From Anisodus tanguticus (lineage: Eukaryota > Streptophyta > Magnoliopsida > Solanales > Solanaceae), in NCBI GenBank assembly GCA_034509755.1, contig CM067541.1, positions 14,062,001 through 14,126,000 of the forward strand: DNA of 64,000 bases, written 5' to 3'. The number at the start of each line of letters is the position of its first letter. Positions within the stretch are counted from its first letter, which is position 1. Positions 12,980 through 24,700 of this stretch are shown piece by piece. Under the pieces are notes generated by a model. It was not told the origin of the DNA. It searched no databases and saw nothing but the letters and a program-made list of their open reading frames with translations. A program made the translations under genes and the position numbers.

Positions 12980-13436
12980 TAAAGCTAGATCTCAAACATG
13001 CTATGTGTTTATATGTGGGGGTGTTGTCATATTTTGGCGATCTACAAAGCAGTCTATCGTAGTGACCTCTTCACATCATGCTGAGATAATAGCAATTCAT
13101 GAAGCAAGCCGAGAAGTTGTGTGGCTGAGGTCAATGATACATCTCATTCGAGAAAAATGTGGTTTAAAATGTGACAAAATACCCACAATCTTATATGAAG
13201 ATAATGCAGCATGCATTGCTCAATTGAAGGGATGATTCATAAAAGGAGATAGGACAAAGCACATTTCACCAAAATTGTTGTTCACACACGAGCTCCAAAA
13301 GAATGGTGATATCAACGTGCAACAGATTCGTTCAAGTGATAATATGGTTGATTTGTTCACTAAGTCTCTACCAACTGCAACTTTGGAGAAGATGGTGTAC
13401 AAGATTGGAATGCGAAGACTCAAGCATTTGGCCTGA
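12980..13436 (+). pseudogene. Copia RNase H, C-terminal part
   Basis: Resumes the host copia element beyond the nested insertion: KARSQTCYVFICGGVVIFWRSTKQ, then HAEIIAIHEASREVVWLRS, LYEDNAACIAQLKG, and after a stop near 13233 the conserved tail with IQQIRSS-like and LFTKSLPTAT segments, ending at the TGA at 13434-13436. This family typically ends in this way. The sequence between 12875 and about 12980 does not match RT, so the link to the 5' half is lost. Confidence 0.85.
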
Positions 13437-13650
13437 AGTTCTCATCAGGGGGAGTTAATACATGTTGTACTATTTTTTTTCATATAAGGTTTTGTCTCAT
13501 TAGCTTTTCCTTGTAAGGTTTTTAATGAGGCAACCAAAATATGTACTATTAGAAATGTGTACTCTTTTTCCTTCACTAGAATTTTTCTCACTGGGTTTTT
13601 TCTAGTAAGGTTTTAACGAGGCACATTATATATGGGCATCCACGAGGGAG

Positions 13651-13901
13651 TGTTATGAAATACATATTCATTGTATGGATGTGCATACACATTCACTAAG
13701 CTCCATGAACCTTTTGTATGTTACATGTACCTATTAATTTGGCACTTAATATTTGTAACCTTTTGGGTGATTTCATCCTATAAATTGAGATGTTATTCAC
13801 CTTTGAATGAACACTGGTATACGCTTGAAATAAAAAGAAAGTCTTATCCTCTCTCTAGATTTTTGTCTACATTTCTTATCTTTTGTTATAATTTTATAAC
13901 A
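13651..13901 (+). repeat. 3' LTR of the copia element
   Basis: 251 bp, matches 3073-3324; preceded by a purine tract and followed by the AATCA target duplication. Confidence 0.92.
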
Positions 13902-14207
13902 AATCACACTTTTTTTTCCTGTTCATTTTCACATTGTCTCCCTATAGTAACTTTCTAACTTCTTTATTTAATTCTCCAGCTTGTTACATGCTTAAAGCTT
14001 TAATAGATCAAGGTGAAGTTGTTGAGACCACTTAATTATACGACAAAATTCAACAAAGCATGAGTCTGCGTTTAGCTTTAAAAATAGTATTCTACTACCT
14101 ATTTACTCATACCAAAATATTTATACTAACTTATTCTTATCATGATTAAGTTATATATTGAGGTTAGAATGTGTATTAACTATCTCAATTATGCTCTAGG
14201 GATAGTA

Positions 14208-14645
14208 GTGTTTGTGAAGTCACGTAATATGCATTTGTTCAACGTAACTGGTATAAATGATGAGGCGTGGATCATATCTTCCATATTAAGAGGTGAAAAT
14301 TTAAATAAGTGAAACGTATTTTAAATATCCTTATTGATTTAAGAGAAATGTGAAAACGTCTGAATTTATCTTTAAACTACATCTTTTTTTACATTACACT
14401 TGGGATCAATTCATACTTTTGTTACACCGTATTTGTGAAGTCACGCAATATGCATTTATTGATCAATTGGTATAAATATCGAGGTGTGATTTAATCTTTT
14501 TTTTCAAGTTAAGAGGTGGCGCTTCTATTAGATCAATAAGTAAAACGTATTTCAAACATCTTCCTTGATTTAAAATAAAAGTGACAAGGTCTAAACTTAT
14601 CTTTAAACTACAAAAGGTTTTTACCTTACGTTACACTTTGGATAA
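14208..14645 (+). repeat. Two-copy tandem duplication (~220 bp)
   Basis: Copies at about 14208-14404 and 14428-14645 share GTGAAGTCACG, AATATGCATTT, GGTATAAAT, AAGAGGTG, AAACGTATTT, TTGATTTAA and ATCTTTAAACTAC in the same order. They are clearly diverged, so the duplication is old. Origin unknown. Confidence 0.7.
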
Positions 14646-14760
14646 ATTATTTTTGTTATTAGCAAATTATTTTATATTAGTCTTTGACTCTAATGAAAAT
14701 CAATTGTCACAAAGTCTAATAAAGTGTAAAATTAGGATATCTCATATAACTTGATGGATA

Positions 14761-14846
14761 TATAACAACAATATACCCAGTGTAATTTCATAAGTGATAT
14801 CTGTAGAGGATAAGATGTACACAGACCTTATCTCTACCTTTGCAGG
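14761..14846 (-). mobile_element. RTE-type LINE 3'-tail remnant
   Basis: Reads on the + strand as a short CAACAA repeat, then TATACCCAGTGTAAT, a GGTCT-like middle, ATGTACACAGACCTTA and TCTCTACCTTTGCAGG. This is the reverse complement of the same 3' end seen complete at about 31700-31830. Only the tail is left; it could also belong to a short element that borrowed this tail. Confidence 0.65.
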
Positions 14847-15239
14847 ATAAGATGTAACATCGTTACTGCCACGAAAATATGTATAAAATAGAGGTCAACC
14901 GTAAAATTTAGCACGTTTAGAAAGAAAAGAAAAAGGAATTTTGGTAGAATTTTTGTTTTCAGGAACCAAGTTTTGATTAATGTTGAATTTGAATGTCAAA
15001 TAAATAAGGGACCAGTCATATGCAAGTTACAAATTTGTATATTTTCTTTTCTAATAATAGATAGTAAGATAAATGTAGTAAGTCAATACGTAACTCCTTT
15101 GAGGTTATATTTTTCATAGCAAGATATGCATGAGATCAAGCAAATTTATATTTCAATAATAAGTTGGTAGGATTTTGAAACTAGTATTCATAATTTTAAA
15201 TTAAAACAATTGTTAACTATTGTATTAGTTAAAGAAAAT

Positions 15240-16960
15240 ATATCCAAAACAGATAAATCAGATTCGACAAAGTAAGCAATTTACCCATTTATTTTTTTCT
15301 TTTTGATCATTATAAAACTTTAAGAAAATCGTGAGTAAGATCATGATATGTTTACTTTTCTCAAATAATATCTAACAACTCACTCAAACATTGTGGTTGT
15401 GCACCACTATTTTGATTTTTCCTTAACAAATTATTTTTGTTTTTGTGTATTTATTGGTTTTTCTTGTTAAATGTTGAAAATAATATTGGTATTACCCCTA
15501 CTAAAAAGAGACAAAAACTTTTAGAAATATGTAACTCTTTTAATTAGATTCGAAAATAATCACTAAAATTTCCTCGAACACAATAAAACGAAATCTGTAA
15601 GTAAGATCGTGATATATTTACTTTCTTCAAACAATCTCTAACAACTTACTCAAATATTATGATTGCTCGCCAACATTATCTTTATTCAAAATTTGAAATT
15701 TGTTTTCTGAACTTTTAAAAACATACTATCAAGATAGACAGATCGGATTCAACAAAGCAACCAATTGTTATTTAGTCACAAATCTATTAACCTTTATTTT
15801 CTTTGTGGTCATTATCTAAATCACAATATATTTATTTTTGCCGAACAATCTCTAACAACTTACTCAAACGTTATGATTGCGCGCCAACATTTTCTTCATT
15901 CAAATTTTGAAATTCAAAACTTCTTTTCTAAACTATTAAAAAAGATACAACCAAAAAGACAGATCGGATTGAACAAAGAGACCAATTAATATTTATCATT
16001 TACATAATTTATTAATTTATTTTTCTTATCGGCCATAAAACAACTCCATAAAGCGAGATTTGTGAGTAGAATCATGATATATTTACTTTCCCTAAACAAT
16101 ATCTAACAACTTACTCAAACATTATGATTGTGCGCCAACATTATCTTTATTCAAAATTTGAAATTCAAAAAACTTATTTTAAACTATTGAAAAAGAATAC
16201 AACAAAAGATAGACCGGTCGAATTCAACAAAATAACCAATTGATACTTATCAACGGCATAATTTGCTAATTTGTTTTTTTTTTTGGACATAAGACAATTC
16301 CATAAAATGAGATATGTGAATAAGATCACGATATATTTACTTTTTTCAGACAATTTCTGACAACTGACTCAAACATTATGATTGTGCGCCAATATTATAT
16401 GTTTCCAAGACTTGTTTTCTAAACTATTGACAAAAAATACAACCAAAATAGACAGATTGGATCCATAAAGCAACCAATTATATTTTCATACCTATATAAT
16501 TTGTTGTTTTATTTTTTCTTTTTGTCGTTATATAACTCCCTAAGACGAGATCTACAACTAAGATCACGATATATGTACTTTTCCCGAATAATCTCTGACA
16601 ACTGAATCAAACCTTATGGTGCGCGCCAATATTATATGTTTTCAAAATTTGAATTTCAAAATCTATTGTTTTAAGCTGTTGACAAAAATACGGTCAAAAC
16701 AGACAGATCTGATTCGATAAAGCAATCAATTCTCATCTAGTAGCTATATAATTAACTAATTTCTTTTTCTTTTCGGTCATAACACAACTCCATAAAGCGA
16801 GATCTATTAGTAAAATTGTAAATATATTTACTTTCCTAAAACAACTTCTAACAACATACTCAAACATTAAAATGGTGCATAACCATTAGTATTATTTTAT
16901 TTTTCCTTCTTTAGTCAAATATTGAAAATGATGTTGGTTTTATCCATATAGACTAAAAAT
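15240..16960 (+). repeat. Tandem array of about seven ~240-bp units upstream of the TPS gene
   Basis: Conserved blocks recur in fixed order: GACAGATCGGATTCAACAAAG, then an AT-rich stretch, CATAAAACAACTCCATAAAG-like, GATCATGATATATTTACTT, ATCTCTAACAACTTACTC and ATTATGATTGTGCGCCAACA. The ACTTACTC block occurs near 15372, 15638, 15856, 16106, 16354, 16588 and 16850, a spacing of about 218-266 bp. Units differ by point changes and small indels; the first and last are most diverged. The array ends about 900 bp before the TPS start codon. Confidence 0.8.
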
Positions 16961-17534
16961 AAACCAAAAAATTCAAAAAAAAAAGTATATGTAATTTTCC
17001 AGGAAGTGTTGGGGGTGGAATTAGCAATATATTATTCCCAAAATAGAAGAAAGAATCCTAGTATTAAAACTCATTAAAATTAGACCAATAAGCGCCACTA
17101 GTAAACTTCGTGTCAAAAAAGACCACGTTATCTAACATATGACCTAATAATCCTAATAAAAACACCCCCGACTACCCCCACAATAAATATTTAACATACA
17201 ATATAATTATACACAAATAGATATAGAGAGAGAAAACAAAGATTTTCTAGAGAGATAAAGGGGCGTTACATTACAACTACACAATAGATTATAAGGGGCA
17301 AAAATCTCATTAAGAAGATATATATTGACACCCAAAATAAATAAAAAAATTATGATCTTGTCAAATCTTGACCATACAAAAGTAATAAAAAAAATCTTGA
17401 CCATCCATTAGTACACCTACTACCCCACCCCCACTCCCACAAAATCTCAATCCTTCCATTTACGTAGTACCCATATTGGTGTTAAAGTCGGTCTTGTTCC
17501 CCTTCGTTCTTATCCTCAATCACCACCACCCTCG

Positions 17535-17535
<1 letters not shown>

Positions 17536-17580
<45 letters not shown>
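17536..17580. repeat. (TA)n microsatellite in the TPS upstream region
   Basis: About 22 uninterrupted TA units, about 300 bp before the TPS start codon. It could be misread as a TATA box. No other core promoter element could be fixed. Confidence 0.95.
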
Positions 17581-17583
<3 letters not shown>

Positions 17584-17883
17584 TTAATAAGTTTTTATTA
17601 ACTGTCCATATTTGTTACCTCCATGAAACTCATATATAGTTCTTCTTGTTTTTTCATCAAGTATTATAAACTTTTCATTTGTAACACCACCGATAATAAA
17701 TAAAAAAAATCAGGAAAATAATATTTCTCAACACCCTTTTGATTACTTCATTTGATAATTCAAGAATCCTTGGAGTTTGCTGTGTATTTCTTGATCATTT
17801 TATATGGTAAAAGCCTCTCAACTTTACCTTAATTAAGTCTTTCTTTAGTGTTTTGTGTTTGTTTTTTGTTTTGTCTTGTCATT

Positions 17884-20800
17884 ATGTTGTCAAGATCTTG
17901 TTTCAATGTTCTTAACCTTGTTGATGACTGTTGTTCTGTTGCTGATATGGCTCGAATCCCAAGAATGATGAATTTTCCAGGGATTTTAGAAGATTTTAAT
18001 GGTCAAGAAGGGTTGAAACATGAGACTAGTAGTAGGAGGAGGAGGATTATTGTTGCAAACCAGTTACCAGTGAAGGTATATAAGGATGATGAAAAATGGT
18101 GTTTTGAATGGGATAAATTTGCTTTAGACACTTTAATTTTGCAGCTTAAAGATGGTTTATCATCAGATTTGGAGATTATTTATGTTGGTTGTTTGAAAGC
18201 TGATGTTGAATTGAATGATCAAGATGAAGTTGCAAATTATTTGTGGGAAAATTTTAGGTGTGTACCAACTTTCTTGTCATTGGATTTGATTAACAAGTAC
18301 TACCATGGATTTTGTAAGCATTATTTATGGCCTTTGTTTCATTATATGTTGCCTGTTACACCTAGTCATGGTGTTAGATTTGATAGGTCTAATTGGTTGG
18401 CTTATGTATCAGCAAATAAAATTTTTGCTGATAAAGTTTATGAGGTGATTAATCCTGATGAAGATTATGTTTGGATTCAAGATTATCACCTCATGGTTTT
18501 GCCAACTATGTTGAGGAAAAAATACAATAGGATAAAAGTTGGATTTTTCCTTCATAGTCCTTTTCCGTCGTCCGAAATTTACCGAACTTTGCCTGTTAGA
18601 GATGAAATCTTGAAGGGGCTTTTGAATTGTGATCTTGTTGGATTCCAAACTTTTGATTATGCTAGGCATTTCTTGTCATGTTGTAGTAGGATGTTGGGTT
18701 TGGATTATCAGTCGAAAAGGGGGTATATCGGTATCGACTATTTCGGTAGAACTGTAACTATTAAGATACTTCCTGTTGGTATTCATATGGGGCAGTTGCA
18801 AAATGTTATGTCGTTGCCGGATACGGGGAAGAAAGCGAAGGAATTGAAAGAGAAGTATGCGGGGAAAATCGTGATGTTAGGTATCGATGATATGGACATG
18901 TTTAAAGGAATCGGTTTGAAGTTTTTAGCAATGGGGCATCTTTTGGATCAGACCCCGTCGTTGAGGGGACGAGTCGTGTTGGTTCAGATTACGAACCCCC
19001 CAAGAAGTCGAGGGAATGATATCCAAGAGGTTGAAGAAGAGGTCAAGAAAATCGCCGGTGAAATCAATAGGAGACATGGTAAACCGGGATACCAACCGAT
19101 TGTTTGTGTTGACGGTCCAGTTTCTACTCAGGATAAGATTGCGCACTATGCGATTTCCGAGGGTGTTGTTGTTAATGCTGTTAGAGATGGGATGAATTTG
19201 GTGCCTTATGAATATACAGTTTCTAGGCAGAGCAGCAGTAATTTGAATAAGGCGTTGGGGCTAGATAGTGGTCGACGGAATAGCGTGATTATTGTTTCTG
19301 AGTTCATTGGTTGCTCCCCGTCTCTTAGTGGTGCCATCAGGGTTAATCCGTGGGACATCGAGAGTGTATCCAGTGGTATGTTTTCAGCAGTCACAATGAG
19401 TTATTCGGAGAAAGAATTGCGTCATGAGAAGCATTACAAGTATGTTTCTTCTCATGATGTTGCGTATTGGGCGAAGAGTTTCGATCAAGACCTCAAGAGA
19501 GCTTGTGCAGAGCATTATCACAAGAGATGTTGGGGTATTGGCCTTGGTCTCGGGTTCAGGGTTGTTGCCCTCGGGCCGAATTTCAGGAAGCTTTCTTTAG
19601 AGCATATCGTCTCTGATTATAACAGGGCAAACAGCAGGCTTGTCCTACTCGACTATGATGGTACTATGCTGCCTGAGGACAAGGTGGACAAAGCCCCGAG
19701 CGAAGAAGTCATCTCAATTCTGAACGGTTTATGCAGCGATCCGAAGAATGTCGTGTTTATCGTGAGTGGCAGAGGACGGGATACACTCAGCAAGTGGTTC
19801 TCTCCGTGTCCGAATCTTGGCTTATCAGCAGAACATGGATATTTCACTAGGTAACTCCTTAATCTTTATAATTCAAGATTGGATTTTTATCTTGTGCTGC
19901 TATTTATGTTTCAATTACTTTGTATTTCATTAAGGTGGAGTAAGGATTCCGATTGGGAATCGCGTCCGGTAGCTGCAGACGTTGAGTGGAAAAAAATGGT
20001 GTTGCCTATTTTGGAGAAATACACTGAGGCAACAGATGGTTCGTCGATAGAGCAGAAGGAAAGTGCACTAGTGTGGCATCATCTGGAAGCTGACCCTGAC
20101 TTTGGCATTTGGCAGGCGAAAGAGCTTCTCGATCACCTCGAAAGCGTGCTCACTAACGAGCCTGTGGTCGTTAAAAGAGGCCAGCACATTGTTGAGGTGA
20201 AACCACAGGTATGTAAAAAAAAGCGCCTAATGAAATGCTATTTCAAACTACTCCTTCCGTGTCCCATAATAGTTGTCATATTTTGCTTTCAAAAAGTAAG
20301 TTTGACTATTCTTTGGAGTTAATTCAATTAGATTAATTTAACATCTTAAAAAGAGAACTTGTATAGTCAAAAACTATCTGAAAAATACTATAAGCTGTAA
20401 TTTTTCTCGGAAAAAAATATTGTAAAATGTTGGTCAAAATTTATACAATTTGACTCTTGAGAAGTGAAACGTGACAAGTATTTTGTGACGGAGGGAGTAT
20501 TCCGAATTCAAATGGATTCAAAATCATGTAACATGTATATAATTCTATTGCAGGATGTAAGCAAAGGCCTAGTTTTTCAGGACCTCTTGGCCTCGATGCA
20601 AAATCGAGGGAAGTTGCCCGATTTCGTGTTGTGCATAGGCGATGACAGGTCGGACGAGGACATGTTCGAGAGCATTGCAAGTTCTTTAGAAAACAATTCT
20701 CTGCCTGATAAGGCAGAAGTCTTTGCTTGCACGGTCGGGCAGAAGCCGAGTATGGCAAAGTACTATCTCGACGATCCAGTTGAAGTTGTAAGAATGCTAA

Positions 20801-20895
20801 AAGGCCTTTCAGCCGCTACTGCAAAAGTTCAGCTACCGCCTAAATCGCCGGTCCATCAAGCTTCTGCTAAAGCCATCACCACTCCATATCTATAG
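17884..20895 (+). CDS. TPS11-like: Class II trehalose-6-phosphate synthase (TPS11-like), 3 exons
   Basis: Exons 17884-19850, 19935-20208 and 20554-20895 join in frame to 860 codons, the usual length for plant class II TPS; introns are GT-AG (84 and 345 bp). The N-terminal GT20 domain (about residues 50-545) has VANQLP (57-62), the DYHLM region (200-204) and DGMNLVPYEY (435 on). The C-terminal HAD phosphatase-like domain has motif I DYDGT (590-594), SGR (628-630) and GDDRSDED (776-783). Class II proteins are cytosolic and mostly regulatory, linked to trehalose-6-P/sugar signalling and 14-3-3/SnRK1, rather than strong catalysts (family knowledge). I chose the ATG at 17884 because MLSRSCFNVLNL fits the family start; an in-frame ATG at 17848 would add 12 hydrophobic residues. 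The histidine that usually precedes DYHLM is Gln199. The protein resembles Arabidopsis TPS11 more than TPS5-7. Confidence 0.95.
20251..20497. mobile_element. Stowaway-like MITE in TPS intron 2
   Basis: 247 bp with inverted ends CTCCTTCCGTGTCCCATAAT and (reverse complement of the right end) CTCCCTCCGTCACAAAATAC, bounded by TA at 20249-20250 and 20498-20499. It makes up most of the 345-bp intron, leaving the splice sites untouched. Confidence 0.88.
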
Positions 20896-21375
20896 AAAGC
20901 TTCATAGAATTTAGAGATCATCCAAAGAATCAGTTGAAAGAAAAACATAGTTAGTTTCCAACAAATTCCCATTTTCACAGCCCTTTAGGGATTACAAATT
21001 TAGTACATTTCTTGGCTCATAGTTACTCTATGACTTGCCTAGGCAATTTATACATAGTGTAGTTACTGGTTCTCAAGGTAATAGTACTACATTTTTTTGG
21101 AAAATTTTATAAATGGCTCATTTGAACCTTCTGTTTTTGGTTTTCCATCATCTTAATTCAACAAAGAAAGTTGTTGGCTTGATCTTATGTTTAAAAAAAT
21201 CCATATGTATCATCAATAATAGTGTAATTGTACTCCAACATAATTAGTTCTTTATGTCGCCTTGAGAGGCCTCCATTTGGAACTAATTTGGTTGAAGTAT
21301 TTAACAATGCTTGGTTACATACTATTGATAGTGACAATCTTGATTCTATTGACGATATCAATCGTGATCTTAAAT
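20896..21375 (+). other. TPS 3' flank
   Basis: AT-rich sequence between the TPS stop and the next LTR. It should hold the 3' UTR and polyadenylation signals, but I see no canonical AATAAA that can be assigned with confidence. Confidence 0.5.
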
Positions 21376-21590
21376 TGTAAACGTGTACAAGTATAACACT
21401 ACAATCTCTACCCATAATTAGAATATATTTCATATATTGTAAATATATTTAGTGATAGATAATTATGATAAACTAGGATTCCTCTTGTATTGTGACTAGA
21501 ATTCATCTTGTATTAGGATTGTATATTGTACACTCTATATATTAATATTAATGAAAAAGACTCCCTAAGGTAGATTAATATCATCTCACA
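21376..21590 (+). repeat. 5' LTR
   Basis: 215 bp, TG...CA, followed directly by the primer binding site. It begins 480 bp after the TPS stop codon. Confidence 0.92.
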
Positions 21591-21707
21591 TGGTATCAAG
21601 AGCCAAAACCCTATTCTAGAAAATTCCTCCTTCCCACCCCCCCCCCCCCCCCCCATCTCTCGGCCGACGACACATATTTTTTCTCTTACCAATTTCCACC
21701 AATCCTA

Positions 21708-24700
21708 ATGGAGAATTTGGCTACTCTAACCTCTTCCGATGCTTCCGTTTCTCACTCAGTCGTCATCCAACCACCCACTCCCCTCTCCTCACCGTCTTTT
21801 CATCCGGTTCTCGCCGTTACCAATATCAAGAATTTTATCCCTATAATTCTTAATCAAGAAGATGGCCAATATTGGTCATGGGTGGAACTATTTCGCATCC
21901 ATGCATGTGTATATCATGTGCTTGATCATATAGACGACTCTTTCCCTCGTCCTCCCGATATGGACGACATCACATGGCGTCGCCTCGATGTCGTGGTCAA
22001 ACAATGGATATATGGCACTCTACCCAAGGACTTACTATACACAATCATGAAAACGGGTGCCTCTGCCCGTGATCTATTACACACGTTTGGAAGAAATTTT
22101 TCAAGACAACAAGAACACTTGCGCCGTGTACTTGGAAGAACAGTTCAACACCACCCGTCTTGAAAACTTCTCTAATATGTCCTAATATTGCAAGCAGTTG
22201 AAACTTGTGGTAGACTAACTGACCAATGTTGGTACACCTGTGTCCGAAACTAAGATGGTGTTACAATTAGTTGCGGGCCTCCCCAAGGGTGAATATGACA
22301 CCCTAGCCACGATGATACAACAGACTGACCCTCTACCAAATTTCAACAAAGCACGCTCGCAATTGTTATTGGAGGAAACCCGACGTGTGAAACAAGACTA
22401 GCATAACCAGAAGGCATTAACAGTTGAACCGCCCGCACAACATCAGGCCACCACCGGCCAGCAGCCTCCGCCGGAAAACATCCAACCGCGGCAAAATCGC
22501 AGCGGCAGGGGTGGCAAGGGTCGCGGGAAGGGCCGCGGGAAGGGACGAGGCCAACAATCATAGCAGTTCAGCAACACAACGACATAGGCCGGCCCAGTCT
22601 CTGGTTACCCAAATCAGAACTGGGCCACGGCTTCAGGATATCCTCCAGCCCAGTTCCCTTTTCAGTAACAAGGGCTATTGGTCCAGGTTCCAGGTCCGCG
22701 CCCGCCCCTGTTCCAGCAACAACAAGCCCATGTCGTGCAGGCCCAGTTCCCACAACAACCCTTCACTCAAATCCCTACCAACTTGGGTCAGGTATTCAGC
22801 AGTATGAGTTTGCAGCAGCCCGACGAAAATTGGTATATAGACTCCGGAGCCTCCTCTCACCTCACCCGGTCCGCAAGTAATCTTTCCCAATTGTATCGTT
22901 TAAAGTCTCCACAATTTATTACAGTTGGCAATGGTCATCGCATTCCAATTCAGGGCTATGGTCACACCCACACTCCGCCACCTCACCCACCCTTGTCCTG
23001 CATGTCCCACACATCATCAAAAATTTAATATCCATTAGGAAATTTACTCGTAATAATTCTATGTCTGTTGATTTTGATCCCTTTGGTTTTACTGTGGAGG
23101 ATCTACGTGCGGGGACACCTCTTACGAGATGCAATAGCACAGGAGATCTCTATCCATTCACATCCTCGTCCGCTGCCGGTTCCCGATCACACACTACCAT
23201 AGCTGCTCTATCTCTGTCAATTTGGCACAATAGGCTCGGACACCCAGGAGCTCCCATTTTTAATTTTCCTAGAAGTAATAATTTCATTCAATGTAATGGG
23301 AAACTTGCCCAGGCCTGCATTTCCTGTCAATTAGGCAAACATGTTCGTCTTCAATTTAATTCCTCAGTTAGCGTTACGTTTGCTCCTTTTGATATTGTTC
23401 ATGCTGATCTGTGGACTTCCCCATTACTAGTTCATAGGTTATAAATATTATCTCGTGTTATTGGATGACTACTCTCACTTTCTTTGGATCTACCCATTAA
23501 AATTTAAGTCCGAAATTTTTGCCAAATTTCTTGAATTTTGCACATTTATCAAAACGCAATTCGAACGGGTCATTAAATCTTTCCAATGTGACAATGGCCA
23601 TGAATTTAACAATTTCGCGTTTCAAAAATTCTGCACCAATAATGGCATGGTCTTCCGATTTTCATGTCCTCACACGTCCCCTCAAAATGCAAGGACGAGC
23701 ATCTCATCCGTACAATAAATAACACGGTCCGCACGTTTCTGTTTCATGCCTCCCTCCCTCCATCATTTTGGGTATATGCGGTCAAAATGGTAGAATACGT
23801 CCTTAATATTTTACCCACTAGTACCCTCCATAACATGACTCCAACCGAAATCCTACACCGTCGGGTTCCCTCCTATAATCACCTACGGATATTCGGTTGC
23901 CTATGTTTCCCTAATCTCTCTTCCATGGTCGCTCACAAATTAGCTTCCCGCACCACTCCGTGTGTCTTCTTAGGTTTCCCGTCAAATCGTAGGCGCTATC
24001 TGTGTTATGACCTATCCACTCGTCAAATTTTTGTCTCACGTCACGTCATTTTTGACGAGACGCAATTCCCCTTTTCCAACATCCAAAAATTTCAAAAATC
24101 GGATTACGAATTTTTAGACGACTCAACTCTCTCTCCTGTCCACCTTCGGGAACTATGCCCGGTCGACACCACTATACCTTCATAGCCTCCATCTACTACC
24201 GTACAGCGCCTACCGTCGGCATCCCTGCCACCGATGTCCTCACCGTCACCGCCCCTTGCCACCTCTAGCATCACTCTGCCTCCAGGTTCCACCCACTCAC
24301 CGATCACCGTCCCATCCACTATGCCGCCCCTACAGTCTCACCACCGTGTCGACCCCAGTCAGACCCTCAACCACCACCCAGCAAACCCAGCTACCGGACC
24401 TACTACGCCACCAACAACGTACCCTACACTACAAATCTCCTCCGTCTCCGACATACCGAGAATCCCCATAAATCCCTACCACAGTTCACCAGCACCCACT
24501 GACCCAACCCACTCGACTCTTATCCCAAACACCGCCACTGGTCCACACCACCCTAGACCGAAACCCAATCCCGATGACACAAACTTCCCCACACCTGATT
24601 CTGCCATCACCCAGTCCGACCCTCAACCAGTCAACCAACACCCTTACCCAGCCAGCGCCCACACATCTAATGGAAACCCGTGCCCAACACGGGATTTTCA

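Larger units (their letters stand above)
3073..13901 (+). mobile_element. Ty1/copia retrotransposon with nested gypsy-type insertion
   Basis: LTRs at 3073-3324 and 13651-13901 both start TGTTATGAAA and end TTTTATAACA. The element is flanked by a perfect 5-bp duplication, AATCA at 3068-3072 and 13902-13906. A purine-rich tract (CACGAGGGAG) lies directly before the 3' LTR. Gag, protease, integrase, half of RT and the end of RNase H are recognisable in copia order, all with stops or shifts. The segment at 7463-12874 is a younger insertion. Roughly the second half of RT and the start of RNase H are missing next to that insertion, so a deletion also occurred. Confidence 0.93.

Noticed and set aside
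17536..17580. Long TA tract as the TPS TATA box
   Set aside because: It is a microsatellite of about 22 units with no single defined box; length variation makes it a poor core promoter candidate without start-site data.
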